Origin: Tetracentron sinense
Taxonomy: Eukaryota > Streptophyta > Magnoliopsida > Trochodendrales > Trochodendraceae
Assembly: GCA_015143295.1 (NCBI GenBank)
Contig: CM026551.1
Location: 50,642,034-50,706,033 of the forward strand
DNA length: 64,000 nt
Direction of reading: 5' to 3'
The position numbers were made by a program, and so were the translations under genes. The notes beneath the pieces were generated by a model, which was not told the origin of the DNA, searched no databases, and was given only the letters and a program-made list of their open reading frames with translations. Below, piece after piece: positions 44,979-57,056 of this stretch (position 1 is the first letter of the stretch; the number at the start of each line of letters is the position of its first letter).

Positions 44979-46135
44979 TTGTCTCTTGATTTACCTCTTA
45001 AATTATCATCATCTAAAATCTGTTGGTGGGATCCACCCTTTTTCACTCTCTTTCCCTTCCATTCATCTACCCCCACCCACCCACCCACACACACGTTTCC
45101 ACAATCTTAAGTGAGACAATAAAGGTGATAAATATGCATGAATAAAAGTGCCCCCACTACTAAAATAGTTACCTCAATATTATCATTGAGAAGTTGAAAC
45201 TGTTGAACTTCCATATAAACAAAATCTAAAATGGTATGAATTGGCACATGACAGACTTTATTATTTATGATGAGTCCCAGCAAATCCTCTCTCTACTCCC
45301 ATTCTTCTTCCCACTCAATTCATCCTCAACTATACCGATTTGTTTAGAGATTGGATTTGGCTAATTAGGGTTTGTTATTTTTCTTTGAGATCGGATTTAC
45401 CAACTTATTTTTTGGTTGGTCTGATGGAACCATTCGAGAAATATAGTCAGAAGGAGTTAGGGGGGCATTCTATATAAATGAGTTTTCATTGAAGGGAGAA
45501 AATCGAAAAATATTTCTTTTATTTTGTTCTTTGTGGTCAGTTTTTACCTAAAAAGTCAGGAAAAAATGCAGAAACAAAAAACTGCTCTTGCAAAACAGCT
45601 TAATTTTGTCTTTGCCAGGTAGAGTTGAGTCAAAAGAGAAGAGCAAGGTCTGTTCATCATTTGTTTATTTATTTTTATTAATAACAATTTTATGGGTTTT
45701 GATTTAATTTATAGAACAAAGTTGAAGCAAAGGGAGGTAGATTGCAAATATTTAAAATAATGCTATGATTTCCACTCATAAAAAAAATATGAGACAACAA
45801 AAGGGACTAGAAAATTGAAGACCTTGATGACTTCGCTATCTTTCTACATGCAACTCCCTGCTACCACCCTCATCATGTGCCCCTCTTGCGAACGCGTTTC
45901 CACAACCTCCTCCACCATGACCCTCAAAGTTTACCACTTTTTCTTCATGGGAGCAATCATTCTTTGTGATGGATTTTAGGTTTGATCTGTATGGAGCTTT
46001 TTGCTTAATTTTAATTATTGGGGATTCTGAAGTTGGGCATAGGGAGGAGAGACAGATTCAGAGACTAAAAAGAGAGAAATTACTAATATAAACATTTTCA
46101 ATTTTTATTTATACTATATTTGTAGAGATTGAATC

Positions 46136-46570
46136 ATAGCCAAACGCGATTGAGTTCAATCGTACTCACAGGTCAACACCAGTCTCTTTTAACCTTTATT
46201 AATTGTGGTTAAAATTTACTAACCCCTTTATAGTTCAATAATCTAGCTTTGGTTTTTAGAAAAATAATATTAAAATTTTTTTAACCCAAGGGTCAAAAAA
46301 TTTAAACCTTAAGGTTAATTTTCCAAAAAATATAATCTAAAAACCAAGGTTAGATTGTAAAACCTTAATACTATGTTTGGTTGCCGAGAAAATAGGTGAA
46401 AATATGGAAAAGAAAAGAAAAATTAATATTTCTAACACAATTCTTAGCTGTGTTTTGTCTAATTTTTTTTTCTTTTCCATGTTTTCACTAATTTCCGTAG
46501 AACCAAACATAGGGTAAGAGTTGGTGAATCTTAATCGTGGTTCGTTTGCAAGCGGAGCGTCCGTTAATCA
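46136..46570. mobile_element. Mutator-like foldback MITE, interrupted
   Basis: Left arm CGATTGAGTTCAATCG..CAGGTCAACACC..CTCTTTTAACC; right arm GTTGGTGAATCTTAATCGTGG, then cut short. It belongs to the same family as 51152-51643. A small Tourist-like MITE sits in its right arm. Confidence 0.6.
46369..46513. mobile_element. Nested Tourist-like MITE
   Basis: Inverted ends CTATGTTTGGTTGCCGAG and GAACCAAACATAG with flanking TAA on both sides (46366-46368 and 46514-46516), a PIF/Harbinger-size duplication. Removing it restores the host arm (..AAAACCT-TAA-GAGTTGGTGAATC). Confidence 0.75.
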
Positions 46571-47090
46571 AAACTCTTTTTTTTTTTAGCCCAATCAATA
46601 ATTATTTCAAAATAATCTTTTTCCTTTTTCTGTTTGAGTAGAGGGTGAGAACATAAAGTTATAGGTTACACCGTATTTGTAACGAATAAAGAATACACCT
46701 CTATTTTTTCGGCAACATAGCCTTGGCATGGAATATGTCTTGATTTACAATCTTAAACAACTCGTATTAGATACAGATGGAGGGAAGTTGAGTTTGAGCG
46801 TAGCTTTTTAGACGCTGAATAATTTATGTCCTGAAGAGTTCTATTTTTGACAGGTGAGGAACCCATTAATCAGTAATATCTATCGGTGGTTTGTAGTTTA
46901 CTGTGCATCCATCCTTTAAGCAAACTATACCAACAATTGTGGACTTCAAATTTAGCTTATTCAAGCTTAAGACCATGTTTGTTCCACGCCCTTCCTCATT
47001 GTCTACACTCGCTTTCCCCATCTAATATTAAATAGACATTAAACTTTTTTTTTTTGCTCCTTTGCATAGCACGGGGTCATTGCTAGTTAT

Positions 47091-47370
47091 ACATAGGGTG
47101 AAATTAGAATTTTTTTAATTCAAGTAGTGAATTTAAAGGCAAATTTATGAGATTCAATTCCATAGTAAAATGGTCTTATTTAACAAATTCACCCTGCTGT
47201 GGAATTTAAAAACAAAAGAGAAGCCTAAAGGTTTCATTTCTCCAGGAATTTGATAGTGCATCCAAACGATAGAATTCTGAATTTCGTGGAATTTAATTCA
47301 GTGGGTTTTAATTTCATGGAATTCAATTCTTTGGATCAATTTCAATTCCATAAATCTAAACGCACCCTAA
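47091..47370. mobile_element. Probable Tourist-like MITE
   Basis: GGGTGAAATTAGAATTTT at the left and AATCTAAACGCACCC at the right, with repeated AATTCAATT / GAATTTAATT motifs inside. The left end is a weak match. The relative at 24306 supports the right end. Confidence 0.4.
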
Positions 47371-47486
47371 TATTCCCCCCTCAAACAAATGAGCATCGAG
47401 ATCTTTATGGTTTACCACAAGTCGAGTACTCCTCACCTTTGATATTATTTGATAATTTGTTGACGAATAATTGAAACTTAGAACAT

Positions 47487-47732
47487 TCAACTGTGCTCCA
47501 TTGAAGTGGCTTCCCTTACTGGTTGTGTTTCCAGGACGGTAGTTGGCTCCATTTCATTGATAAAAGAAAGACGTTGTGATGGAGAGCAGTTATGAAATGG
47601 CCATGCTCGGAACAAGGGAATATGAGAGATTGCATCTGAATATCTAATACATGAAGGATCAAAAGGGTGTTCTATATATCCAGAATACAGATAGAGAGAG
47701 AGAGAGAGAGAGGATGAGGACGGCGATTCCAC
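47487..47732 (-). other. Unrecognised open frame ending in a GA microsatellite
   Basis: Minus-strand frame of 81 codons. The first part translates a (GA)n repeat at 47693-47713. The rest (HPFDPSCIRYSDAISHIPLF..., FINEMEPTTVLETQPVREAT) is protein-like, but I cannot assign a family. It may be part of a gene fragment. Confidence 0.2.
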
Positions 47733-49239
47733 TGGTCAAAGAGAGAGAGGAGAGGTGATAGAAGCATGTCATAGCTGGAGATGAGCCGTCGGAGAAGTCG
47801 CCAGGAAAAGGTCACTGGAGATTTCCATCGAGATCGAAAGTGCCAGAGAAGTCGCTAGAAAAAGCCGATGGAGATTTCCGGCCATCCGTGCGTGGTTGTG
47901 TGATACAATGGAACCCTTACTCCTGGATGGAGAATCCGTACTTTTACTCTAAAGCAACAAATAGTTCTAAAAACTAAAAAAAGTTATTCCTCATTTTTTT
48001 TATTCCCAGCTGAGATTGTTCGAGGGAATTATTCTGGATTATATGTCATCCAAACAGGTTTCTTGGGTTTTATTTTTGGGGAATAGAAAATTGTTCTCCG
48101 GGAGTGATGCGAAACATTCCCTAAAATATCTCATAATTTAATTCTTGTGTTTTTTTTTTTGACAAAATAGTTTCAGTATAAGTTAGGTTTATGGGAAACA
48201 GAGAGAACATATAGTAGAAACGATTAATTTTAACAATATGTTCCAGCAAACAAAGCAAATGATGCACAAAAGAGTTCATGTGTAGTCACACCCTTAAGCC
48301 CATATTTCTCTTACATCCATAATTTCATTTCAACAGAAAGTTTGTATAAAAATTCTTCTTTGTAGAGAATAAAAGCTCGGAGCCAAGCTCAAGTTGATTC
48401 ATTTTCCACGAGCTGAGCTTGAACACACCAATAGTTTTGTGAGCCTAGACATCACTCAACTCGACTCGGCTCGGTATCACCCCTATGGCTATATTGGGGA
48501 GGGAGGCGACATGAGCTAACTTATAGGAATGCCAACTCCAATCACCCCTATGGCTCTATGGGGGAGGGAGGTCAATCTGGCCTGGCTGATTATAGAATTG
48601 CACTATCATAGTAGTTACAAATCTTTTTTGGATTTCTAAAGTCCAATCACGTCAATCATTAATGATCTCAAAAGAAATAAGGATTTTATTGGTCCCAAAT
48701 GTATATCTCCTAAAGACATAACTAGGTGGCTAAAAATGTCAAACATTTTCTGATTTTTTACTTTTTTAAACCGTTAAAATATAAAACATCTCCATGTGTT
48801 AGCTCCAATCTTGCGTCTATGGGGTAGCACTCCTAAAGAAATAATTAAATATTTTTTGGTGGCCCTATCACCAGTGACCATTATTGATTGACTATTTTCT
48901 TTTTAAGGGGTGATTAATATTTGACGCCATCCACGTTGGTACTCCCCTTATTTCAATTTGGATTAAGTTAAGTAAGACTTCACCTTTTAACCTTACAACA
49001 CTTAAAGTTATGGTACAAAATAACTTGAATTATGCAACATATAATTTTTATGCTACTTATAAAATGCATAATACTTAATTTTTTATCTTGTTGCACATAA
49101 AATTATATGTGTCATATAAAATTGCTTGCTTTAATTATTTGAAGATTGTGTTGAGGTAGTCCCGCTCTCATTAACCCTAAAATGCCCTAGGAGGATAGGA
49201 TCGTGCATAAACAAAGTCCTATTGTTACTATGGATTTTG
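47733..49239. other. Intergenic, no gene seen
   Basis: Contains a 65-bp duplication around ATCACCCCTATGGCT (48476 and 48541) with GGGGAGGGAGG. The end of a CTCGGCTCGGTATCACCCC element is near 48470. The inverted copy of the 22735 repeat is at 48715-48835. The rest is AT-rich without support for a gene. Confidence 0.3.
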
Positions 49240-49348
49240 CTTGTGAGACTGTATGTCCCTGGGAACTTACCTTACAACACCTTATTTTAGGGCATTGTGG
49301 ATTCTAAGGCAAGGTCTCTGTGATTGTGAGACCATACGGTCTCACAAG
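49240..49348. mobile_element. Very short MITE-like inverted repeat
   Basis: CTTGTGAGACTGTATG (49240-49255) and CATACGGTCTCACAAG (49333-49348) are inverted repeats matching at 15 of 16 bases around a 77-bp centre. No clear target duplication. Confidence 0.55.
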
Positions 49349-49594
49349 TTTTATCCCTATTACCATTACTGTCATCGTCCTAATATCTGAAGCCTTTGTT
49401 GCATGTGTTTTTTTTTTATGTACTATTGGCAGAGCAACAGTGGTTATGGAATATAATTGGACATACATGGAGTAGTGAGTGGAATAAATTTACAAATTAA
49501 CATGAATTTTTGGTTGCTCTTTTTTCTTCCTATTTTTTATTCCTATTTTTCTCTACTTTTATTTACTAATTTATTTATTTTGGATTTTTGATGA

Positions 49595-49745
49595 TTGATA
49601 TACGGTTAGGCCACAACCCCAGTTAGCAAGATTAGTATTTGTTCAAGGTTAGTTGGCGGGTGAATTTTTCAACATCACACCCTCCCAGGACTTGATCTTG
49701 GGTCAAGCGAGTAGCCATGCACACTCAACCAATAGGGCAAGCATT
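49595..49745 (-). mobile_element. Old SINE family 1 copy
   Basis: Reads as the reverse complement of the family: CGGTTAGGCC.CAACCCCAGTTAG, then TTGGCGGGTGAA..CACACCCTCCC. The head is strongly diverged. Confidence 0.6.
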
Positions 49746-49934
49746 CCTTTCAATTATTCACTTGTTTGACTTCAGTCATGAATAGAATGAGTTAGCTTAA
49801 AAAACGTGTTATTATCTTCTATTAAGAGAATGATGTGTTTTGAATTAACACTTGGTCCACTTAACAAACCTTTCTTAAGTCATGCCATTTTAGAGTGGTT
49901 ATGTGAGTTTACCCTAATGGCATCGTAGTGTACC

Positions 49935-50100
49935 TTGAGTCTTTTTTTGGTTCGAGATATACGTTTAGGCCGCAACGCCGGGTAAGTGTTAGTATCTGTT
50001 CAGTTAGTGGGTGGGTGGAGAATATACAAACTCCCACCCTTTTGGGAATGGAACCCGGTACCTCCCCCAAAGCAGGGGATACACTACCACTAGGACAAAG
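49935..50100 (-). mobile_element. SINE family 1 copy
   Basis: Minus strand: ACGTTTAGGCCGCAACGCC, GGGTGGGTGGAGAATA, GGGAATGGAACCCGGTACCT, then CACTACCACTAGG. T-rich at 49940 marks the A-tail. It is better preserved than its neighbour 200 bases away. Confidence 0.7.
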
Positions 50101-50207
50101 AGTCTGATGTGTGTGTTTGATTACCTCTTTAACCAAAAAAAATTCTTAGTAGTGTTGCAAGCATTATTCTTAAAAAATGCAACAAGGTTATTTTCCTAAT
50201 CTTCTCC

Positions 50208-50410
50208 GAAAAAATACAATAATATTATTTTCCTAATTTTTTCATTCGGGGATATCCAAATCATTATAGAGGTGTCTTTGGTTTGAATGGAGAAAAATAT
50301 GCAAAAGATTGCCTTATTGATTATGGAACTACCGGCAAAGTTGCTAGCTTTATTGCTAAAGCTATCCAGGATATACATAATACAATTGATCTATTCGTTA
50401 TATATTTTTT
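50208..50410 (+). other. Unrecognised open stretch
   Basis: One plus-strand frame stays open over about 67 codons and looks protein-like (RGYPNHYRGVFGLNGEKYAK.., ..GTTGKVASFIAKAIQDIHN..). No start, splice context or family can be given. Confidence 0.2.
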
Positions 50411-51150
50411 GTAAAACAGTAAACGTACTCAGGGTTCCTATTTTATAACAAAAGGACCGGTCCTCATTGCTCCATGCCCCAATTTTAAATGCTTACCTAC
50501 TGTGGTTAATATTAATTACTCTTTGGATTGATCAATTTAACCATGGTTTAAAAAAAAAAAAAACCCAAAATCTTAGTTTTAATTTAATTAAGCTTAATAA
50601 AGGTTGAAGGGGTTGTTAAGAGACACACGAGTACATGGCTAAGATACCAAACGGATCCATGGGTCTGTCGAGCATTGCTCATATTTTTGTTGTTTTAAGG
50701 AAAGTGATTGAAAACTGAGCTTCGTCGTCCAATTAAAAATAGAACGGTTTTGAAAGGCACTCATTCATGAATGTGGCCCCACTTGATGCTTAGCTCCGTT
50801 GGATTGTCAATCCATTGGCCTAGGTCTCAATAGTAGGTCGAGAGAGTTTTCAATATTTTTTATTAGATTCTTTTATGGCATTTCATTTCTTTTTTTTTTT
50901 TAAATAAGAAGGGAGTGATTAAAAACACTCTATAGAACTTACTATGGAGTGTGGAACCCCTTTTTTGGGGAGACCTCAAGATTTGTGCTTAAAGTGACCG
51001 AGACATACCCTTTACGAGCTTAGGCATTTAGTCAGCTTGGCTTAAGAATATGGCTCAAGCACAATTCTATTACCTCTATTGAGTCTCTGTCTCTTTTTTG
51101 TTTGCATACGGCTCATTCTCTCACCTCTTTGTGAACCATTCTTTCAATAC
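50411..51150. other. Intergenic, no gene seen
   Basis: AT-rich. The part 50500-50650 resembles one arm of the foldback MITE family (GTGGTTAATATTAA, TTTAACCATGGTTT). Nothing else is supported. Confidence 0.3.
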
Positions 51151-51151
51151 C

Positions 51152-51643
51152 GGATCACAGTCAATTGCGATTGAGCTCTCTCTGACTTTAATGTACCCAT
51201 AAGTCAACACGTGTCCCTCTTAATCTATATTAACTATGATTAAGATTCACTAACCCTAATGCTATGTCTGGCCCTAATGCTATGTTGGTTGTCAAGAAAA
51301 TAGTCGAAAACATAGAAAAGAAAATAAATGTTTTAATTTTTAGTACAATTCTTACTTGTATTTTGTCTAATTTTCTTTTATTTTCACTTATTTTCTCGGC
51401 AACCAAACATAGGTTAGGGAAATACGAAAGAATAATACAAAAAATATTAACTCTAAGAGTTCAAATTTTTTAACTTGAGTTATTTTTAAAAAAATATATT
51501 TTTTCTTAAAAACTAATGTCAATTGTTGAACTTTAAGGGTTAGTGAATCTTAACCACAATTAATATGGATTAAAGGGGACACATGTTGACATATGGGTGA
51601 GATTGAACTTGGGAAGAGTTCAATCGCAATTGAATGTGATCTA
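51152..51643. mobile_element. Mutator-like foldback MITE with nested MITE
   Basis: Arms GGATCACAGTCAATTGCGATTG ... CAATCGCAATTGAATGTGATCT. Inner arms carry GTCAACACGTGTCCC / GGGGACACATGTTGAC and TTCACTAACCCTAA / TAAGGGTTAGTGAA. A Tourist-like MITE (about 51280-51413, CTATGTTGGTTG ... CAACCAAACATAG) is inserted in the left arm. Confidence 0.75.
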
Positions 51644-52591
51644 GTGTCAATCATTCTAGGTTACATTCTATTAACCCCTGGGGTTAATCTAACCCAATTT
51701 AGATTATAGTTTTGTAAGCTCCAATCGGACGATCCACACTTTTCTGATCATCGTAATTTTTGCCACTTGAAAGGAAAATGAGACTTCTACTTGGGATATT
51801 TTTTGTACACCCAAAAGAGTGCCACATGGCATATTTTGAGAGGTAGTTTGTAAAAGGTGACTTTTGCACAGCTCCATTGAATGCTCACTCATGTGTTCTC
51901 TTATATACCTGTCAGACCCCAATTGATACACCTCCATTGCATTAATGCAAATGGGTTCTTTTGGTGAAAAAATCACATTCATAAAATAATGTAGTAAAAA
52001 AATCTTTTAGCTATTTATATTATATATATATATTAAGTCATTGAGAAGCACCCACTAACCAAATTCTAACTGTGATGACTATGACTTTTAGTCAAAGAGT
52101 ATTTACAAATTCTACAAAACAAAATTGGCTGAAGCATAAAACTAACTGCTAGTAAATGTTCGGGCCATGAACTAAGTTGACATTCGGTAAGTGTATTACA
52201 AAAGACTATCATTACAAACTTCATCCCGTGCACATAAATAATTAGTCGAAGTCATGAACAAAGTTGTTGACTTAACAACTTTTTCTAAGATAAGCACAAA
52301 AAGTGTTTGCTCTAAATCTTAAAAGAAGAAAGTACCACCCTTTAAAAAGTACATTAAGCAAAAAAATCTTCATTTTTACTATTACTTTGACATCTTTACC
52401 TCCATGTTTACTATTCATTTGGCATCATTAAAGCTTATATCTCTTTACTTGTATTTTAACTATTCTTTTGAAATCAAAATATATTATCAACTCAAATTAT
52501 AAAAATTTCCTCAAGTCCAAGTAGATAATGAATAACAGTATTATTAAAATAAAAATAAATAAATAAATAAACTGATTAGGACCATTGAGAT
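51644..52591. other. Intergenic, no gene seen
   Basis: AT-rich. A 92-codon minus-strand frame at 51704-51982 has no recognisable features. (AAAT)n-like sequence lies at 52550-52570. Confidence 0.3.
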
Positions 52592-53480
52592 TGTAAGTAC
52601 CCCATTTTTGCACCTCGAGCCCATAGGAGTCCTTAAATTTGAGAGAGTCTTTCGCCAAAACACCAAGTCCATTACCCATTCCATAAAATCTACAAGCCCA
52701 CTCACATAATCCTAAACTCATTCACCTAAACCAAGCCCATCATCCTAGGCCCATCACCTTGAACCCATACCTAAACTCATTTCACAAAACCCATAACCCT
52801 AACCTTGACCAAGGGGACCAATGAGATGGTTTCCCCTTCTCATTTAAAAATTCTCCAAAGAGATGGAAAACCCCATACCAAAGACCACCTACAATTGGAG
52901 GAATCTCACCTATTCTCTGTCCCTTACTTCTCACTTTAGGTAGACCACCTCATTTAGTCCCCACTTTCTTCCCCTTGTCTCTAAGAAGATGTTAGCGCAC
53001 ATGAAAGTTTCTCCTCATAAACCTACTACTACACCTTTAACTTCCATCTCCCCCAAAATTACTAGGTTTTTTTTTTTTTGGTCACTACCCCAAAATTACA
53101 AGTTGCAGGAAAGGAGAAAAAGCTTTTCTAAACAAGGGTACAAACCTTACCTTTTTTATCCTCTCCCTTGTCTCATCCTCCCACTTTTGTACCTAACCAG
53201 TAAGTGTACCTAACCAATAGGAGAAGACCAGCTTTGAGTCCATGAATGGAATGGATGGAAGACAAGTACCCCAAGATGAGTGCAAGTCCTCTAGTTGGCA
53301 CCTAATACCAAAATTGGTATTAGGGCCCACATGTTCAATAAAATATTGACAACTCGCGTAGCTTCATTTAATGCACTAAAGTTCCATCATAACAGGGTTT
53401 CTAAACGCTTTGTTCACATAATGAGTAAATTAGTAAATGACTATTAGTTTTGTTTAAGCACCTTCGTATTGCCTTTGGTA
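52592..53480 (+). mobile_element. LTR start fragment, gypsy type
   Basis: TGTAAGTACCCCATTTTTGCACC is a close relative of the LTR start at 33320 (TGTAAGCACCCAATTTTTACACC). The following GGCCCATC / ACCCATACC-rich sequence fits an LTR. No LTR end, primer site or internal region was found. The right boundary is a guess. Confidence 0.45.
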
Positions 53481-53553
53481 ATTCACGATTGAACTGGCCA
53501 AATGTCCCATTCATCCTCCTTTAATGTGTTTTTTTACACCCACTAACTATGGT

Positions 53554-55426
53554 TGTAAACACCCTAATTTTGCATTTCTTTAGTCTCGTTGCACACCTTT
53601 AAAAATCTCTCTTTTAAAATCCTCTTTTCACATGCTTCGATTTCTCAAAACGCCCCTGAGGTTAAAAAAAAGATCAAAATATCCCTGAATTGTAAAATGA
53701 TCAAAATACCCCTGAAAAGTTTTGAAAAACTCATATTTTATCTAAAGTATTTTTCTGGATTTTATCAATTCAAATTCAGTTGTTTTGGGGATCAAATCGG
53801 CCTAAAACAGAAAAATGACCAAATATGACCCCTATGGTGAAAAATGACAAAAATACCCCTGAAAAGTTCTCAAAAGTTATTTTTTTCGACATAATTTTAC
53901 AAATATTTCAGTTCAATTTTGACTATTTTCAGAGTCAAAACGGGCTTCAAATGCAAAAATCAGCTTTTCGGCGAATCGGAAAATAACACATGGCACAAAA
54001 ATAGCCAAAAAAAAAAAGATTTAACCCTCAAGCTGGGTGCTACTTCAAGTAGTGCCCTCATGAAATTACAATTTTGCCCCTCCCTTTAACTAGTCAAACC
54101 GCGATGTCAGGAAGTTTGAAATAGCGCCCACCCTATTTGCACCCTCTTTGTCGCCCTACTGTTTCCCACCGCCTTACTTTTTGGGGGTTTTATCTACATG
54201 AGCGCTACCTGTAGTAGCGCCCCTATGTTTTTTGAAACCTATAAATACCCCAATCCTCTTCTTCATTTTTCATTCAATTTCAAAAACCTTTGCTCTCTCT
54301 CCTCTTTGACAAAACTCATTTCTTTGTTTTTTTAGTGATTTGGGATTCCCGGGAAAATCGATTGTGAATAGTCGATTCTCAGGACTTCTTTCAAAAATCT
54401 TTTCAAATTTCTCAGAAAGTAATTTTGTCTCTAACCCTGACTTTTGTTTTGTTTTTTAGTAGTTTAATTACTTTTTAAAATTGTTTTAATTGTTTAGACT
54501 GCTTTATCAAACCTACCCTGTCAAACCCCTGTCCGAACTTCGGTTCAAACTTAGCCTACCCTGTCGAACTTCTGCCCAAACTTTGGTTCAAACTTAGCCT
54601 ACCTTGTTGAACCTCTGCCCGAACTTCGGTTCAAACTTAACTTACCTAGTTGAACATTTGCCCGAACTTCTGTTCAAACTTAGCCCACCTAGTCGAATCA
54701 TTGCCCGAACTTCGGTTCAAACGTAGCTTACCCTAGTCGAATCTCTGTCCAAACCTCGGTTAAAACTCTGGTTCAAACATTACCACTCTTGTTGAACCCT
54801 TATTCGAACCTCTGTCTGAATCTCAGTTCAAACCCTAGTCAAACTCATTGCTCATTGACACGAGCATAAAAAGTTCAAACACTCCTGAATATGAGTTTAA
54901 ATCATTCAAAAATATTCTAACATGTAAAAGACATATTAGCCTTTCAAACACCCACAATCCAAACAATCCAGACAAATCATCAACTACTCTCTTGAACTAC
55001 GTGTGATTTGATTCCACTAACCGTAGATACGTAGACAACGCTGATCGGGTTCAACTCACCTAGGATAAAGCTCTTGTCCTGTCCCTGCTTATTTTAAACA
55101 TGTACATTACTATTCATATAATACATGTCAAATATATAGATGAAATATAAGCTTTTCTTATTGTTTCCCCTACTTTAATTCAGACTTAGGGAAAAAATAA
55201 CTATCTTCAGATGAGAGCTTAGGAGTGCCTAATGCCTTCTCCTAATTCAAATGAATCCTTACCCTGAATCTCTAATTTTCCGACTAAAGCCTTATCTAAC
55301 CTTCAGAGACCTATTTTCCCTCACAATCTAAATAGGTGGCGACTCTCTATTTTTTTGTTTTTTTTAACACTATTTCTCCTCTGGTTCAATTCTGATTGGG
55401 AGTGGGATTAAAATCCCGGGTCTACA
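53554..55426 (+). mobile_element. Solo LTR, 1.87 kb, with perfect target duplication
   Basis: TGTAAACACCCTAATTTTGC ... CCCGGGTCTACA, flanked by ATGGT on both sides (53549-53553 and 55427-55431). It lies in a foldback-MITE core; removing it joins CACTAACTATGGT to TAAGATTCATTCACCC. The sequence AGGTGGCGACTCT near 55335 is LTR 3' sequence also seen near 39307 in the other gypsy LTR. The minisatellite 54538-54790 is inside. Confidence 0.9.
54538..54790. repeat. 43-bp minisatellite in the solo LTR
   Basis: GGTTCAAACTTAGCCTACC-type units start at 54542, 54585, 54628, 54671, 54714 and 54758. Confidence 0.9.
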
Positions 55427-55431
55427 ATGGT

Positions 55432-56040
55432 TAAGATTCATTCACCCTTAGAGTTCATCTATTTTACCATAGATTTTAGAGAAAAAAAAAATTAACCTTA
55501 GTTGATAAAGCTTAATCATAGTTAAAAGGGACTTTACAAACCTTTCCCTTTTAATACCTACTACCTCTGGCTAAGATTCACTCACCCAAGGGTTTATCCA
55601 TCTAACCTTAGTTTTTAAAAGAAAAAAAATATTAATCTTAAGTTGATTATACTTAACCACAGTTAAATAGGCCTTTACAAGCCATCATGTGTACCATTTA
55701 ACACCCACTAATTGTGGTCAAGATACACTCACTCCTACTATTCATTTTAGAAAAAATTAAAAAACATATTAACCTTAGGTTGATTGTGCTTAACCACAAT
55801 TAAAGGGGGCCTTACAAACTACCACATATCTCTTTTAACACCCACTAACTATGGTGAAGATTCACTCACTCACCCCTAGGGTTTATCCCTCTAACCTTAG
55901 TTTTTTTTAAAATATTAAAAAAATATTAACATTTGGTTAATTATGTTTAACCATAGTTAATTGGGCTTTACAAGAAACCATATGTCCCTTTTAACCATAG
56001 ATTAATTATGCTAAACCATAATTAAAGGTGTTGAATCATG
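55432..56040. repeat. Tandem array of foldback-MITE cores
   Basis: Three and a half to four units of 137-147 bp. Each contains CACCCACTAACTATGG, AAGATTCACTCACCC, an A-rich middle and TTAACCACAGTTAAA..CTTTACAA. Anchor positions are 55432, 55572, 55719 and 55856. The first unit is split by the solo LTR. Confidence 0.8.
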
Positions 56041-56389
56041 AAGTCGAAACGCCAAATAAAACTGCTTAGTGGTCATTTATTAATTTACCATTTGTTTGAA
56101 CAAAACGTCTGGAAACACTGTTGGAATCTTGTGATGGAGCTTTTGTGCATTAAATATAGATAGGTGAGTAGTCAACATTTCATTGATCATGTGTTCCCTT
56201 AATACCAATTCTGGTATTAGGAGCCGAACGGAGGATTTGCACTCTCTCTCTCCTCACTGGTTCCCATATTCTCTTCTTTCCCTCTTTATTTTTGGTGGAA
56301 ATGTTATCATGTATAACACACACATATTCTTCTTACTCTCTTTATTCAAACTCTATAAGAGAGTTCCTTCCCCTTAACCAAATCCAAGC

Positions 56390-57056
56390 CGAATCTTTCT
56401 CTCTCCCTCTCTCCCTTTGCCTTCTCTCTTCTCTGTGAAGAGGGAAGATGGGGAAAACCCCTTTCTAGTGTAACAAGAAGAAACGAAGGAGAGGAAGTTC
56501 TTCTCTCCCATCTCCTTCCCTATGGCAGGTAAACCCTCTATCCCATTCTTCTTTTCTTTCGCAATTTAAGTTTAGATTTGTTAGATAATATTTTTAAGTT
56601 TTGATAGTTTTAGATTAGTTCTAGTTAAATAAAACACTGTTTTTTTTTTTAAGAATAGATTAGTCTAAATGCTAGATTAGTTTCAAATCTGGGTTTATTA
56701 TGTCGATTAATCTTGTTTTGTTAGTTTTAAAATCCCTTTTAAATTCTGAAATTTGATAGTTAGGTGCATGATTAGATTTAGTTGTAAATTCTGATATCTC
56801 TTAGTTCAATCTATCTTTTTAGTTTAGTTTGTTTAGCTACTTAAAAATCTCATTCTAGTTTTATGTTTAGGTTGGTTTCTAGTCCACTTACATTCTGATT
56901 ATTAGTTTAATTCAGGTTAGATCTTAAGTTGGTTAGTTTTAAATTATTTGATACAATCTTTAGGTTTGTTTTAAACTTAAATAGGTTAAAATTTAGGCTA
57001 GTTTTCTAAACTCTGTTTTTTTAGTTTAACATTGGGTAATCTTTAGGTTAGTTTCA
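56390..57056 (+). repeat. Leader repeat L1
   Basis: Homologous to 58110-58790 (offset about 1,713) and in part to 61380-61500. It starts with a purine/pyrimidine 5'-UTR-like stretch, has GTGAAGAGGGAAGATGGGG and GGCAGGTAAACCCTC (a possible splice donor), then a long T-rich intron-like region. It is probably the 5' end of a gene I cannot identify. It is cut at 57056 where the kinase fragment starts. Confidence 0.75.

Larger units (their letters stand above)
44979..47086 (+). mobile_element. Helitron H6, in tandem with H5
   Basis: Begins directly after the H5 CTAG (TTGTCTCTTGATTTACC, then GGTGGGATCCACCC) and ends at hairpin TGCATAGCACGGGGTCATTG+CTAG before T at 47086. It lacks the TATAAAAC start motif, so its 5' end is degraded. 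Inside are foldback MITE sequence (46136-46570) and a nested Tourist-like MITE. No gene is recognised, although 45560-45620 has an exon-like open stretch ending in CCAG|GTAG. Confidence 0.6.

Noticed and set aside
51704-51982. 92-codon minus-strand open frame
   Set aside because: Composition is not convincing and no motif or neighbour supports a gene.
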